From DYRB01 sp963709645 (lineage in GTDB: Bacteria > Pseudomonadota > Gammaproteobacteria > Chromatiales > Chromatiaceae): a DNA stretch of 64,000 bases. The notes under the pieces were generated by a model, which did not search any database, had not been told where the DNA came from, and was given only the letters and a program-made list of their open reading frames with translations. How positions within the stretch are numbered: position 1 is the stretch's first letter; the number at the start of each line of letters is the position of its first letter. The DNA lies in contig CAVPXP010000007.1 of the NCBI GenBank assembly GCA_963709645.1, forward strand, positions 248,001 through 312,000. The letters run 5' to 3'. Both the position numbers and the translations under genes were made by a program. Shown piece by piece: positions 48,573-57,390 of the stretch.

Positions 48573-49607
48573 ATGACCGGCATCGTTGTCTCCTCCCCCC
48601 ACAGCGCGCGGGTCAACCGCGTCGATCAGGTCATGCTTCAGGTCATCCTGGCCCTGATCCCCGGCATCCTGGCTATGACCTGGCTCTTCGGCTGGGGTCT
48701 GCTCATCAACATGACCCTGGCGGTGATCTTCGCGGTCGCCGCGGAGGCACTGGTGATGCGCCTGCGGGGCCGGCCGATCCTGCCGGTCATCTCAGACCTC
48801 ACCGCCGTGGTCACCGCCGTGCTCTTCGCCATCGCCATCCCGCCCATCCTGCCGTGGTGGCTTACCCTGATTGGCATCCTCTTCGCCATCGTGGTGGTCA
48901 AACAGCTCTATGGCGGCCTGGGCTACAACCCCTTCAATCCCGCCATGGCAGCCTATGTCGTCCTGCTCATCTCCTATCCGGTGGCCATGACGACCTGGCT
49001 GCCGCCACAGATGCTGGCGGACCATACCCTGACCTTCGGCGAGTCCCTCCGAGCCATCTTCTTGGGGTTAGCCCCCGGCGGGACCTGGGACGCCGTCACC
49101 GCCGCAACCCCCCTGGGCGAGATGCGCACCCAACTGGGGCTCAACCGCATGATCGAGGAGATCCGCCAGAGCTCGCTGTGGGGCGACTTCGGCGGTCGCG
49201 GCTGGGAGTGGGTCGGCAACTGGTTCCTGGTGGGCGGGCTCTACCTGCTCTGGAAGCGAATCATTACCTGGCATATCCCGGTTGCCTTCATCGCAGGGCT
49301 CCTGATCATGGCAGGGATGTCCTGGGCCCTGGACCCCCAGACGCACCCCTTCCCGGCCTTCCACCTCTTCAGCGGCGGGGCCATCCTGGGGGCCTTCTTC
49401 ATCGCCACGGACCCGGTCACCGCCTGCACCACGAAAAAGGGCCAACTGGTCTTCGGTGCAGCCATCGGAGCCCTGGTCTTCATCATCCGCACCTGGGGTG
49501 GCTACCCGGACGCTGTCGCTTTTGCGGTGCTTTTGATGAACATCGCCGCCCCCACCATCGACTACTACACCCAGCCCCGGGTCTTCGGGCATCAGAGAGG
49601 CAGTTGA
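48573..49607 (+). CDS. rnfD: Rnf electron transport complex subunit D
   Basis: 344-residue membrane subunit with about nine helices. The flavinylation region DPVTACTTKKGQ, where FMN is attached to a threonine, and the conserved GGLGYNPFNPAMAAYVVLL are present. ATG 48573 directly follows rnfC; the stop overlaps the rnfG start (TGATGA region). Confidence 0.96.
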   Translation: MTGIVVSSPHSARVNRVDQVMLQVILALIPGILAMTWLFGWGLLINMTLAVIFAVAAEALVMRLRGRPILPVISDLTAVVTAVLFAIAIPPILPWWLTLIGILFAIVVVKQLYGGLGYNPFNPAMAAYVVLLISYPVAMTTWLPPQMLADHTLTFGESLRAIFLGLAPGGTWDAVTAATPLGEMRTQLGLNRMIEEIRQSSLWGDFGGRGWEWVGNWFLVGGLYLLWKRIITWHIPVAFIAGLLIMAGMSWALDPQTHPFPAFHLFSGGAILGAFFIATDPVTACTTKKGQLVFGAAIGALVFIIRTWGGYPDAVAFAVLLMNIAAPTIDYYTQPRVFGHQRGS

Positions 49608-50284
49608 TGAAGACGATCCCCATCCTGATCGCCGGCCTGGTCCTCGGCGCCTTTGCCATCGGCGGCGTCTCTGTCGTGGCCATCACCCATGACCTGACCG
49701 CCGAGCGCATCGCCGAAAGCGAGCGGCAAGCCATGATCGCCAAGCTCCAGGCCATCGTGCCTGCGGGCAGCATCGAGAACGACCCCCTGCTGGATCGCAT
49801 CGAAGTCCACGCCCCTGACCTGTTGGGCGCCGAGGCCACCGATGTCTACCGCGTGCGCAAGGATGGCAATGGGGTCGCAGTTATCCTAACCCCCGTGGTC
49901 CCGGACGGGTACGCGGGCCCGATCAGGCTCCTGGTGGCAGTCATGAGGGACGGCACCCTGGGTGGTGTGCGGGTCCTGTCCCACCACGAAACACCGGGCT
50001 TGGGCGACAAAATCGAGGAACGGCGCCCCTACAAATGGGACGACAAGGGCGAGCCCCGCTTCTGGGTACTCGATTTTGCGGGAAAGTCCTTGGGTGACCC
50101 GCCCCTGGACAAGTGGGGTGTGAGACGCGACGGCGGCGTCTTCGATCAGTTCACCGGCGCCACCATCACCCCGCGCTCCGTGGTCAAGGCGGTCAAGAAC
50201 ACCATGCGTTTCGTCCAGGAGCAGGGGGAAGTCCTCTATGCGCCGCCGCCCGTCGCCGCGGTCCCCGCCGGGGGGGCCTCCTGA
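49607..50284 (+). CDS. rnfG: Rnf electron transport complex subunit G
   Basis: 225-residue subunit with one N-terminal membrane helix and a periplasmic FMN-binding domain. FDQFTGATITPRSVV contains the S/TGAT motif whose threonine carries covalent FMN; HHETPGLGDKIE is also typical. ATG 49607 overlaps the rnfD stop, and its own stop overlaps rnfE. Confidence 0.96.
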   Translation: MKTIPILIAGLVLGAFAIGGVSVVAITHDLTAERIAESERQAMIAKLQAIVPAGSIENDPLLDRIEVHAPDLLGAEATDVYRVRKDGNGVAVILTPVVPDGYAGPIRLLVAVMRDGTLGGVRVLSHHETPGLGDKIEERRPYKWDDKGEPRFWVLDFAGKSLGDPPLDKWGVRRDGGVFDQFTGATITPRSVVKAVKNTMRFVQEQGEVLYAPPPVAAVPAGGAS

Positions 50285-50991
50285 TGGCCGATCAGAAATC
50301 TTATCTCGACTTAGTCCGCGACGGGCTTTGGAACAACAACCAATCCCTGGTCGCCCTCCTCGGCCTCTGCCCGCTCCTGGCCACGACCACCTCCGCAACC
50401 AACGGCCTGGGCATGGGGCTCGCGACTACCACGGTGCTGACCATGTCGAACCTGGTCGTCTCCATGATCCGTCATTTGGTCCGCCCGGAGATCCGGCTTC
50501 CGGTCTTCGTCATCATCATCGCCTCCTTCGTGACCGCGGTGGAACTCATCATGCACGCCTGGTTCTCGGAGTTGCACAGGGTCCTCGGCATCTTTATCCC
50601 GCTCATCGTGGTCAACTGTATGATCATCGGCCGCGCCGAGGCATTCGCGTCCAAGAACTCTGTACCTCGCGCCGTGGTGGACGGGCTTGCAATGGGGGCG
50701 GGGATGACCCTGGTGCTGATGACCCTCGGTGGGATTCGCGAGTTCGTCGGTCAGGGAACCTTATTCGCCCAGGCCGACCTGATGCTCGGCGCCGTCGGCG
50801 GCGCACTGAGCCTCAGTCTTGGTCCCAGTTTCCAGGGGGCCCTGGTCGCCATACTCCCCCCGGGCGCATTTATCGTGCTTGGCATGCTCATCGCCCTGAA
50901 GAACGTCATCGACAAGCGAGTGCGCGAGCGCGAGGCGGCGCGGACCGCTGCCGCACCCGTGGAGGGTACTGTGCCCCAGGCTGCGGGGTGA
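50284..50991 (+). CDS. rnfE: Rnf electron transport complex subunit E
   Basis: 235-residue membrane subunit homologous to RnfA. The cysteine-bearing helices ALLGLCPLLATTTSATNGLGM and LIVVNCMIIGRAEAFAS are present. It is the last rnf gene here; rnfH is not found. Its 3' side is followed by a MITE copy within about 80 bases. Confidence 0.96.
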   Translation: MADQKSYLDLVRDGLWNNNQSLVALLGLCPLLATTTSATNGLGMGLATTTVLTMSNLVVSMIRHLVRPEIRLPVFVIIIASFVTAVELIMHAWFSELHRVLGIFIPLIVVNCMIIGRAEAFASKNSVPRAVVDGLAMGAGMTLVLMTLGGIREFVGQGTLFAQADLMLGAVGGALSLSLGPSFQGALVAILPPGAFIVLGMLIALKNVIDKRVREREAARTAAAPVEGTVPQAAG

Positions 50992-51070
50992 GACCGTCTC
51001 GTCGCGGCATGGTTCGGTGCTCAGCCCGTCCCGACAGTCTATCAACGCTGGCGGGCGCTAGGCCCTCGAC

Positions 51071-51235
51071 CTAAGGCGATTGCCCGAGAATCATGTAGCA
51101 GGCGGCGCCGGATTTACGTCCGCCTTCAAGGAGTACCGGCAGGAATATAGCCGGGCAATGTGACTGCTGGCGCGACAAAGAAGGCGGGCGCAAACACAAG
51201 CTAGCTGGTGCATGAATTGACAGGAATCGCCTAAG
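51071..51235. mobile_element. 155-bp MITE, copy 1
   Basis: Element 51076-51230, ends GCGATTGCC and (reverse complement) GCGATTCC, flanked by CTAAG on both sides. About 90% identical by eye to copy 2 (55388-55542), with the same length. It lies between rnfE and the YheT gene. The minus strand stays open across both copies, but the predicted peptide resembles no protein I know and I treat it as a non-coding element. Confidence 0.75.
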
Positions 51236-51355
51236 GGCCTGGAACGACCAGCCGCCTGCCGCGCCGCCCCAACTCCCTGGGACCTCCACGCCTGCCCAGG
51301 CTGGCGTCCTCGGGTCTCATCCCCGTTCTTGCAGCCGTATCCAGGGGACCCGCAC

Positions 51356-52318
51356 ATGGGAGAGATATGCGCGAGTGCCTTTCGCCCCGCCTGGTGGTTG
51401 CCTGGGGCCCACCTCCAAACCCTCTGGCCAAGCCTGTCCCGCCCGCGCCCCAGGCTAGCGCTGCGCCTGGAACGGGTGGAGCTGGCAGACGGGGACTTCA
51501 TCGACCTGGCCGTGGGCAGAGGGGATAGGCCGACCGTGGTCGTGATCCACGGCCTTGAGGGAAACCTAAGCTCGCACTATGCCGGATCCACTCTTGCCGC
51601 CCTGGCGGGGGCGGGCCTACGACCCGTCTTCATGCACTTGCGCGGGTGCAGCGGGGAACCCAATCGGCTGCCCCGGTCCTACCACTCGGGGGCCACGGAG
51701 GACCTGGCGGCGGTCCTGGCGCACCTGGCCCGGGGGCCTGGGGGTCCGCCCATCGCCGCAGTTGGGTTCTCCCTGGGCGGCAACCTACTACTCAAGCACC
51801 TCGGAGAGGCAGCTGACCCGATCATACGGGGCGCCGTGGCGGTGTCAGTGCCCTTCCTCCTGCGCGACGCCATGCTCCGGCTTAACGTCGGCTTCTCACG
51901 GGTCTACCGCCGCCACCTGATGGACCGGCTCAAGGCCGGCTACCGGCGCAAGCGGGTGGCGATGCCGGGGTTGGCGGATCTAGACCTCGACGCGATGCGG
52001 GACTTCTTCGACTTCGACGATCAGGTCACGGCCCCCATGAACGGCTTTGCCGGGGCCGACGACTACTACGCCCGTTGCAGTTGTCGGCCCTATTTGCGCC
52101 ATATCCGCACCCCCACCCTGATCCTGCACGCCCTGGATGATCCCTTCATGTTTCCACATAGCATCCCACGCCCCGCCGAGCTCGGCCCCGGGGTCCGTCT
52201 GGAACTGTCCCGGCACGGTGGGCATGTGGGGTTCGTCGGCGGGCCCCTGCCCTGGCGGCCGGACTACTGGATGGAGCGCAGACTCCTGGCGTTTCTCGCC
52301 AGCCTTTGCGACAGCTAG
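51356..52318 (+). CDS. YheT-family alpha/beta hydrolase
   Basis: 320 residues from ATG 51356 (AGGGGA before it). The fold's nucleophile elbow GFSLGGN, oxyanion region VVIHGLEGNLSS and the late DDPFM aspartate and GGHVGF histidine complete the Ser-Asp-His triad. FRPAWWLPGAHLQTLWP at the start is the mark of the YheT/EMB8 group. Substrate unknown; predicted esterase. It overlaps the convergent CBS gene by four bases. Confidence 0.93.
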   Translation: MGEICASAFRPAWWLPGAHLQTLWPSLSRPRPRLALRLERVELADGDFIDLAVGRGDRPTVVVIHGLEGNLSSHYAGSTLAALAGAGLRPVFMHLRGCSGEPNRLPRSYHSGATEDLAAVLAHLARGPGGPPIAAVGFSLGGNLLLKHLGEAADPIIRGAVAVSVPFLLRDAMLRLNVGFSRVYRRHLMDRLKAGYRRKRVAMPGLADLDLDAMRDFFDFDDQVTAPMNGFAGADDYYARCSCRPYLRHIRTPTLILHALDDPFMFPHSIPRPAELGPGVRLELSRHGGHVGFVGGPLPWRPDYWMERRLLAFLASLCDS

Positions 52319-52824
52319 CGGGCGAGCACACCCTCTGCCAAGCGGAGCATGTCCGGGAACTCATAGGCCAGCATGGCGATGACGCCGATCGCCAGCGCCA
52401 GGGTGACGGTGCCGAGGACGTTGACCAACAGGTCTTTGCGCCGTCCCTTGTCGGCCATAGCGTGGGCCAGGTCGGTGATATGGACCAAACCAATGAGATC
52501 CTCCCCGCGGAACACCAACAGGCGCCGGCAGCGGTGGGCCTGCATCTTGGCGATGGCCCGCAGGCACTCACTGTCATAGGGGACCGACACCAGATTGCGG
52601 GTGCAAACCTCACCTACGGTTAGAGTCGCCGGGTCGCGCCCAGCCCCGACCACGCGCCGGAGCAGATCGCTCTCGCTGAAGACCCCGCTAACCCGCCCGT
52701 CCCGGGTGATGACCAGAGAGCCCAGGTCACGCTCGGCCATCAGCTCTGCGGCCTGCTGCACGCTGGCATGCTCGTCCAGGGTCACCGCGACCTCGCCGAC
52801 CAACTCTTCGACTCTACACCTCAT
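52315..52824 (-). CDS. CBS-domain protein with C-terminal membrane segment
   Basis: 169 residues: two CBS motifs (about 8-60 and 75-125, with LGSLVITRDGRVSGVFSESD and LVFRGEDLIGLVHITDLAHA) and a single C-terminal hydrophobic helix (about 133-155). CBS pairs usually bind adenine nucleotides. The membrane tail suggests regulation of a membrane partner, which is not identified. The ATG at 52824 begins MRCRVEELV. Confidence 0.85.
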   Translation of the reverse strand: MRCRVEELVGEVAVTLDEHASVQQAAELMAERDLGSLVITRDGRVSGVFSESDLLRRVVGAGRDPATLTVGEVCTRNLVSVPYDSECLRAIAKMQAHRCRRLLVFRGEDLIGLVHITDLAHAMADKGRRKDLLVNVLGTVTLALAIGVIAMLAYEFPDMLRLAEGVLAR

Positions 52825-52945
52825 CGCGGAATGCCCCCATGCCGTACGATTCGTCCGGCGGATTGTACGGGACCGCAGGCGTCGGCGCAGACCAGCATTC
52901 TCGCCGTGCCAGGCTCCGATGCCCAACCTGCAGGACCGGGGTTTC

Positions 52946-52954
52946 TGTTACCAT
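52946..52954 (+). promoter_or_regulatory. Candidate extended -10 promoter of ppx
   Basis: TGTTACCAT, an extended -10 (TG-N-TACCAT), 29 bases before the ppx ATG, with no clear -35. The same 15 bases surround the rne -10. Confidence 0.45.
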
Positions 52955-52982
52955 TCGGCGGCCTTTGATCCGAGAGTTCCAG

Positions 52983-54506
52983 ATGCCTTCAGAGCAGCCC
53001 GCCCTCGTTGCCGCAGCGCCTCTGCTCCAGACGGTTGCGGCGATCGATCTCGGCTCTAACAGCTTCCATATGATCGTGGCCCACATCGGCGACGGTCACA
53101 TCCAGGTTATCGACCGTATCAAGGAGATGGTCCGCTTGGGCGAGGGGCTCACCGACAACAAGTACCTGCGCCCAGAGGTAGCTGAGCGTGCCCTGGCATG
53201 TCTGGAGCGCTTCGGCCAGCGCCTGCGCGGCATGCCCTCCGGGAGCGTTCGGGCCGTGGGAACCAACACCCTCCGCGCCGTACGTCCCGAGGCGCGGTTC
53301 CTGGAGCACGCCGAGTTGGCCCTCGGCCACCCCATCGAGGTCATCTCGGGACGAGAGGAGGCGCGCTTGGTCTACCTCGGGGTGGCCCATGGATTGGCGG
53401 CTGGAACCGAGCGGCGACTGGTGGTGGACATCGGTGGAGGCAGCACCGAACTGATCGTCGGTGAGGGCTTCACCGCCGACCTTCGCGAGAGCCTGCAGAT
53501 GGGCTGCGTGAGCATGTCCCAGCGCTGGTTCACGGAGGACAAGATCACCGCCAAACTCATGGACAAGGCCGAGCTGTCCGGGGCCCTGGAGGTGCGCCCC
53601 GTCCGCGAGCTGTTCCGACACGCCCGCTGGGTCAACGCGGTGGGCAGCTCAGGGACCATCAAGTCCATTGCTACCGTAGTGGCCGCAGAAGGCTGGAGCG
53701 AGGACGGGATCTCTGCGGAGTCGTTACTTCGCTTGCGCGAAGCCCTGATCGCCGCCGGTCGAACCTCGACGATTGCCTTCAAGGGGATGGCTGAGGACCG
53801 CCGGCCGGTTTTTGCCGGCGGGGTAGCGGTATTGCGCTCCGTCTTCACAACGCTGGGCATCGGCCACATGCAGGTGTCCGACGAGGCCCTGCGCGAGGGG
53901 TTGGTCTACGAAATGATGGGGCGCATTCATCACGAGGACGTGCGCGAGCGTACCGTCGCCGCCCTGACGCGCCGTTTTGCCGTGGATCGCGCCCATGCCC
54001 GACGGGTCCGAACCACAGCCTTAGGCCTGTTCCGCCAGGTGGCCGCCCCCTGGGGGCTGCACGACCTGGAGTACCCCCTGTTCCTCGCCTGGGCGGCGCG
54101 GCTGCACGAGGTGGGGGTGGTCATCTCTCACAGCCAGTACCAGAAGCACGGCGGCTACCTCCTGCGCAGCGCGGACCTGTCTGGCTTTACCCGACAGCAA
54201 CAGCAGGTTCTAGCGGCCCTGGTGTTGGGACACAGACGCAAAGTTCCGGTTCAGGAATTCCTGACCCTGCCCAAGCCGATCCAGGACATCGCGCGGCGTC
54301 TCTGTGTCCTGCTGCGCCTGGCGGTGCTGATCCACCGAGGGCGCTCGCCCGACGCCAAGCCGCGCCCCCGCCTGATCGCCGATGGCGACCACCTGCGCCT
54401 GTCCTTCCCGGGCAGCTGGCTCGACAGCCATCCCCTGACACGCCTGGAGCTGGAACAAGAGGCGCAGGCACTGACGGCCGCGGGCATGACGCTCGAATTC
54501 GGGTAG
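52983..54506 (+). CDS. ppx: Exopolyphosphatase
   Basis: Releases phosphate from the ends of inorganic polyphosphate; the family also covers pppGpp hydrolases (GppA). 507 residues: ASKHA-fold N-terminal half with AAIDLGSNSFHMIVAHIGDG, SGREEARLVYLGV and VVDIGGGSTELIVG, and a helical HD-like C-terminal half (LHEVGVVISHSQYQKHGGYLL). The length favours Ppx over GppA. No ppk is adjacent. Confidence 0.92.
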   Translation: MPSEQPALVAAAPLLQTVAAIDLGSNSFHMIVAHIGDGHIQVIDRIKEMVRLGEGLTDNKYLRPEVAERALACLERFGQRLRGMPSGSVRAVGTNTLRAVRPEARFLEHAELALGHPIEVISGREEARLVYLGVAHGLAAGTERRLVVDIGGGSTELIVGEGFTADLRESLQMGCVSMSQRWFTEDKITAKLMDKAELSGALEVRPVRELFRHARWVNAVGSSGTIKSIATVVAAEGWSEDGISAESLLRLREALIAAGRTSTIAFKGMAEDRRPVFAGGVAVLRSVFTTLGIGHMQVSDEALREGLVYEMMGRIHHEDVRERTVAALTRRFAVDRAHARRVRTTALGLFRQVAAPWGLHDLEYPLFLAWAARLHEVGVVISHSQYQKHGGYLLRSADLSGFTRQQQQVLAALVLGHRRKVPVQEFLTLPKPIQDIARRLCVLLRLAVLIHRGRSPDAKPRPRLIADGDHLRLSFPGSWLDSHPLTRLELEQEAQALTAAGMTLEFG

Positions 54507-54509
54507 AAT
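54504..54509 (+). promoter_or_regulatory. Candidate -10 element of the SCP2-like gene
   Basis: TAGAAT immediately before and overlapping the ppx stop region, about 120 bases upstream of the SCP2-like gene; context GGTAGAATCGC as at ldtD. Confidence 0.35.
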
Positions 54510-54627
54510 CGCACCGGACGACACGCCGGAAACCCGAGCCTGACGTCAACCAAAAAGGTCCATTGGGCCGCGGAGACAGATTCGTCCTCGCTGCCACTCA
54601 CCCACCGAACTGGAGGATATCTCAACC

Positions 54628-55032
54628 ATGGCTGAACTCTTTTCCGATGCCTGGATGAAAGAACTGATGGACGCCTGGAATGCCGACCCCGAGGTCAGCA
54701 ACAAGCTGGCCGAGATCGGCTTCAACTCCGTGATCTGCTATGGCTTCAAGAACGAAGAGAACTCCCGCGGGGTCTTTGTCGTCGAGAACGGCACCTGTGT
54801 GCGGGCCGGCGACTGGAACGGCGAGGCACCGGACTGGGATCTGCGCGCAGACGTCAAGGACTGGAAGAAGTGGGTCGCGGACGGCATCGGCATGGCCGGT
54901 CTCGCCAGCGCCTATATGTTCGGCAAGCTGAAGTTCAAGCACGGCGACTACGCGGCCATGGTGAAAGACCCGCGCATGGCGGGCCCCTTCGTCAAGAGCT
55001 TTGGGTTGATGCAGAAGATCGGCGTGAGCTGA
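54628..55032 (+). CDS. SCP-2 sterol-transfer-like family protein
   Basis: Small cytosolic protein of 134 residues resembling the SCP2 lipid-binding fold: NSRGVFVVENGTCVRAGDW in the sheet, then DVKDWKKWVADGI, GLASAYMFGKLKFKHGDYAAM and the C-terminal helix FVKSFGLMQKIGV. Family members bind hydrophobic ligands, but the ligand and role in bacteria of this kind are unknown. GGAGGA precedes the ATG. A strong hairpin follows the stop. Confidence 0.78.
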   Translation: MAELFSDAWMKELMDAWNADPEVSNKLAEIGFNSVICYGFKNEENSRGVFVVENGTCVRAGDWNGEAPDWDLRADVKDWKKWVADGIGMAGLASAYMFGKLKFKHGDYAAMVKDPRMAGPFVKSFGLMQKIGVS

Positions 55033-55056
55033 TTCAACTCACTTCCTGCACGACCC

Positions 55057-55083
55057 ACAAGGCCCGCACGCTGCGGGCCTTGT
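55057..55083 (+). terminator. Terminator hairpin after the SCP2-like gene
   Basis: ACAAGGCCCGCA-CGC-TGCGGGCCTTGT, a perfect 12-bp stem with a 3-nt loop 24 bases after the stop, followed by a short T-containing stretch. A good intrinsic terminator candidate. Confidence 0.75.
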
Positions 55084-55382
55084 CGTTCCAGCGCCCCTGA
55101 GCGCCGACTGTGCAATCCTATGCCGCACGGCGCAGATTCATGGCCCAACCGAACCTGGCTGAGGGCTAGTCGAGTCGGCTGCCTCCCGCGCCGGACAAGC
55201 TGGGTGGATCAACGCAAGCGGAAGCGGAGTGACGCCGGAGCCGGCACCACGCCAGACCCGGGCCCGAAGGTGTCCCGCCGCAGATCCCGGCGCAAGCGCT
55301 CGCTCGCCTCGGCCCGCTCGATACGCAAGCGCAGCACGGGCACCTGGGTCAGCCCGACACTGCCCGGTAAGTTCTGTCGGCG

Positions 55383-55547
55383 CTTGGGCGATTGCCGGAG
55401 AATCATGTACCAGATGGCGCCGGATTTACGTCCGCCTTCAAGGAGTGCCGGCAGGAGCATAGCCGGGCTATGTGACTGCTGGCACGACAAAGAAGGCGGG
55501 CGCAAAGACAAGCTGACTGGTGCATGATTTGTCAGAAATCGCCTTAG
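55383..55547. mobile_element. 155-bp MITE, copy 2
   Basis: Element 55388-55542 with ends GCGATTGCC and (reverse complement) GCGATTTC, flanked by CTTGG and CTTAG. Same length as copy 1 with about 15 substitutions and no gaps. It lies in a 1-kb stretch of IS debris. Confidence 0.72.
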
Positions 55548-55640
55548 CATCATCCAGCTTGCAGTGCGACGCTCAGTGTAGTGCCAGACTCTTCTATATC
55601 TCGATTGATCTACTCCTGGCCGTGGGACTAGGGTTGGCGC

Positions 55641-55757
55641 ATGTTTTTCCGCCGCACCACCATCAAGAGCCGCGAGACCGGCGAGCCCTATTACACCTAC
55701 CGCCTGGTGGAGTCGGTACGCACGGCCGATACGGTGCGCCAGCGCAGGATCCTCAAT
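55641..55757 (+). pseudogene. IS1634-type transposase fragment (N-terminus)
   Basis: MFFRRTTIKSRETGEPYYTY and LVESVRTADTVRQR match the start of IS1634-family transposases. After about 55757 the sequence switches to a different transposase in antisense, so this is a truncated stub. Confidence 0.6.
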
Positions 55758-55935
55758 GTCCACGTCAAGCAACGCTTGGATTTCTTGCGCCGGATCGACC
55801 GCCGTCTTGGTCTCGGGCACGTTGACCTTGCGCCGGCCGCGCAGCGGCTCGGTGATCATGAAGTTGTTCGCGGTGCCCAGGCACCGGTACTCGTAATCGT
55901 AGCGTTGGGGCCGACCGGGCTGAGCGGATTGAGGT
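55757..55935 (-). pseudogene. IS630-type transposase fragment
   Basis: On the minus strand QPGRPQRYDYEYRCLGTANN, FMITEPLRGRRKV and KTAVDPAQEIQALLDV resemble the DDE core of IS630-family transposases. Both ends are missing. It abuts the IS1634-type stub, showing one element inserted into or recombined with the other. Confidence 0.55.
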
Positions 55936-56105
55936 GGGCCCCTTGGACAGACAACTAGGCCTGCCGCGGACCGTCGATCCGGACGATGTCAGACGGGTGG
56001 TCAAGGAATACGAAGCCACGCAATCAAGCGCCACACAATGATGCGCAGGCCCTGCGGTCGCTACCTCACGCTGGCGGAGGCGAACGGCATTCTCGTCAGG
56101 CCTGG
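55936..56105. other. Remnant region before dnaJ, unassigned
   Basis: The plus strand reads LDRQLGLPRTVDPDDVRRVV and ends in a stop near 56040; I do not recognise it. It may be another element fragment. Confidence 0.3.
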
Positions 56106-57245
56106 TCAGAACCCCATCTTCTCGAAGAAGCTCTTGACACCATCCAGCCAGGAACTGGAGTTCGGACTGTGCCGCTCCCCGCCTTCGCGCACACTGTCGT
56201 CGAATTCGCGCAGCAGATCCTTCTGGCGTTCTGTCAGGTTGACCGGGGTCTCGATGACGACGCGGCAGATCAGGTCGCCCACGGGGCCGCCGCGTACGGG
56301 GCGTACGCCCTTGCCGCGGATGCGGAACATCTTGCCGGTCTGGGTTCCGGGGGGAATCTTGAGCACCCCCTTGCCCTCGAGGGTGGGCACCTCCAGCTCC
56401 CCGCCAAGGGCCGCCTCCACAAAGCCGATGGGGACTTCGCAAAAGAGGTGGCTGTCCTCGCGGGTGAAGATCGGGTGATCCTGCACCTGAACCTGCACGT
56501 AGAGGTCACCTGCCGCTCCACCATGGGGCCCGCGCTCCCCTTCCCCTGCCAAGCGGATGCGATCACCCGTGTCTACACCTGCGGGAACCTTGACGGAGAG
56601 GGTCTTGTGCTCCTGCACACGCCCGGCCCCGCGGCAGGAGCCGCACGCCTCCTCGATGATCTGTCCACCGCCCCGGCACTGAGGGCAGGTCTGCTGGATG
56701 GAGAAGAAGCCCTGTTGCATCCGCACCTGCCCCGCCCCCCCGCAGGTTGGACAGGTCTTGGGCTTGGTGCCAGGCTTGGCCCCGGTCCCGCCGCAGAATT
56801 GGCACTCCACGGCGGTGGGGATGCGAATCTTGACCTCCTTGCCGGCGACCGCCTCCTCCAGGGACAGGGTCAGGTCGTAGCGGAGGTCGGAGCCGCGGTT
56901 GCCGCGCCGTCCGCCCGCACCGCGACCGCCGAAGATGTCCCCGAAGACGTCGCCGAAGACGTCAGAGAAGGCCCCTTCCCCGCCGAAACCGCCGGGCCCG
57001 CCGCCGCCGAAGCCGCCAGCTCCGACCCCGGCATGCCCGAACTGGTCATAGGCAGAGCGTTTCTTGGGGTCCGTGAGGACCTCATAGGCCTCCTTGGCCT
57101 CCACGAACTTCTGTTCCGTGGTGGTGTCTCCGGCGTTGCGGTCCGGGTGGTACTTCATCGCCAGCCGCCGGTAGGCCTTCTTGATGTCGGCCTCGCTGGC
57201 ATTGCGGCTGACGCCCAGTACCTCGTAGTAATCGCGCTTGGACAT
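56106..57245 (-). CDS. dnaJ: Chaperone protein DnaJ
   Basis: Hsp40 co-chaperone that stimulates DnaK ATPase and delivers substrates. 379 residues: J domain with HPD at 33-35, a Gly/Phe-rich linker, the zinc-binding domain with four CxxCxGxG-like repeats (CQFCGGTG, CPTCGGAG, CPQCRGGG, CGSCRGAG) and the C-terminal substrate-binding domains. It is the last gene of hrcA-grpE-dnaK-dnaJ, 145 bases after dnaK. Confidence 0.98.
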   Translation of the reverse strand: MSKRDYYEVLGVSRNASEADIKKAYRRLAMKYHPDRNAGDTTTEQKFVEAKEAYEVLTDPKKRSAYDQFGHAGVGAGGFGGGGPGGFGGEGAFSDVFGDVFGDIFGGRGAGGRRGNRGSDLRYDLTLSLEEAVAGKEVKIRIPTAVECQFCGGTGAKPGTKPKTCPTCGGAGQVRMQQGFFSIQQTCPQCRGGGQIIEEACGSCRGAGRVQEHKTLSVKVPAGVDTGDRIRLAGEGERGPHGGAAGDLYVQVQVQDHPIFTREDSHLFCEVPIGFVEAALGGELEVPTLEGKGVLKIPPGTQTGKMFRIRGKGVRPVRGGPVGDLICRVVIETPVNLTERQKDLLREFDDSVREGGERHSPNSSSWLDGVKSFFEKMGF

Positions 57246-57390
57246 GCTTCAGATTCCAGCCGTCAGCCCCCAGCGACCAGCCGTCGCTTGGAGGAGGCTG
57301 GTTGCCGGAGGTTGGCGGCTCATCGGGTTTCAGGGGCCGCGGGCGGCCGGGGGGACCCTGGGGGCGGTGGTCGGCGAGCGACCAAAGACA

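Noticed and set aside
51071..51289. Small minus-strand ORFs covering the MITE copies (also at 55388-55542)
   Set aside because: The repeat has matching inverted ends and flanking duplications, and the peptide begins and ends in unrelated flanking sequence, so mobile DNA explains it better than a gene.
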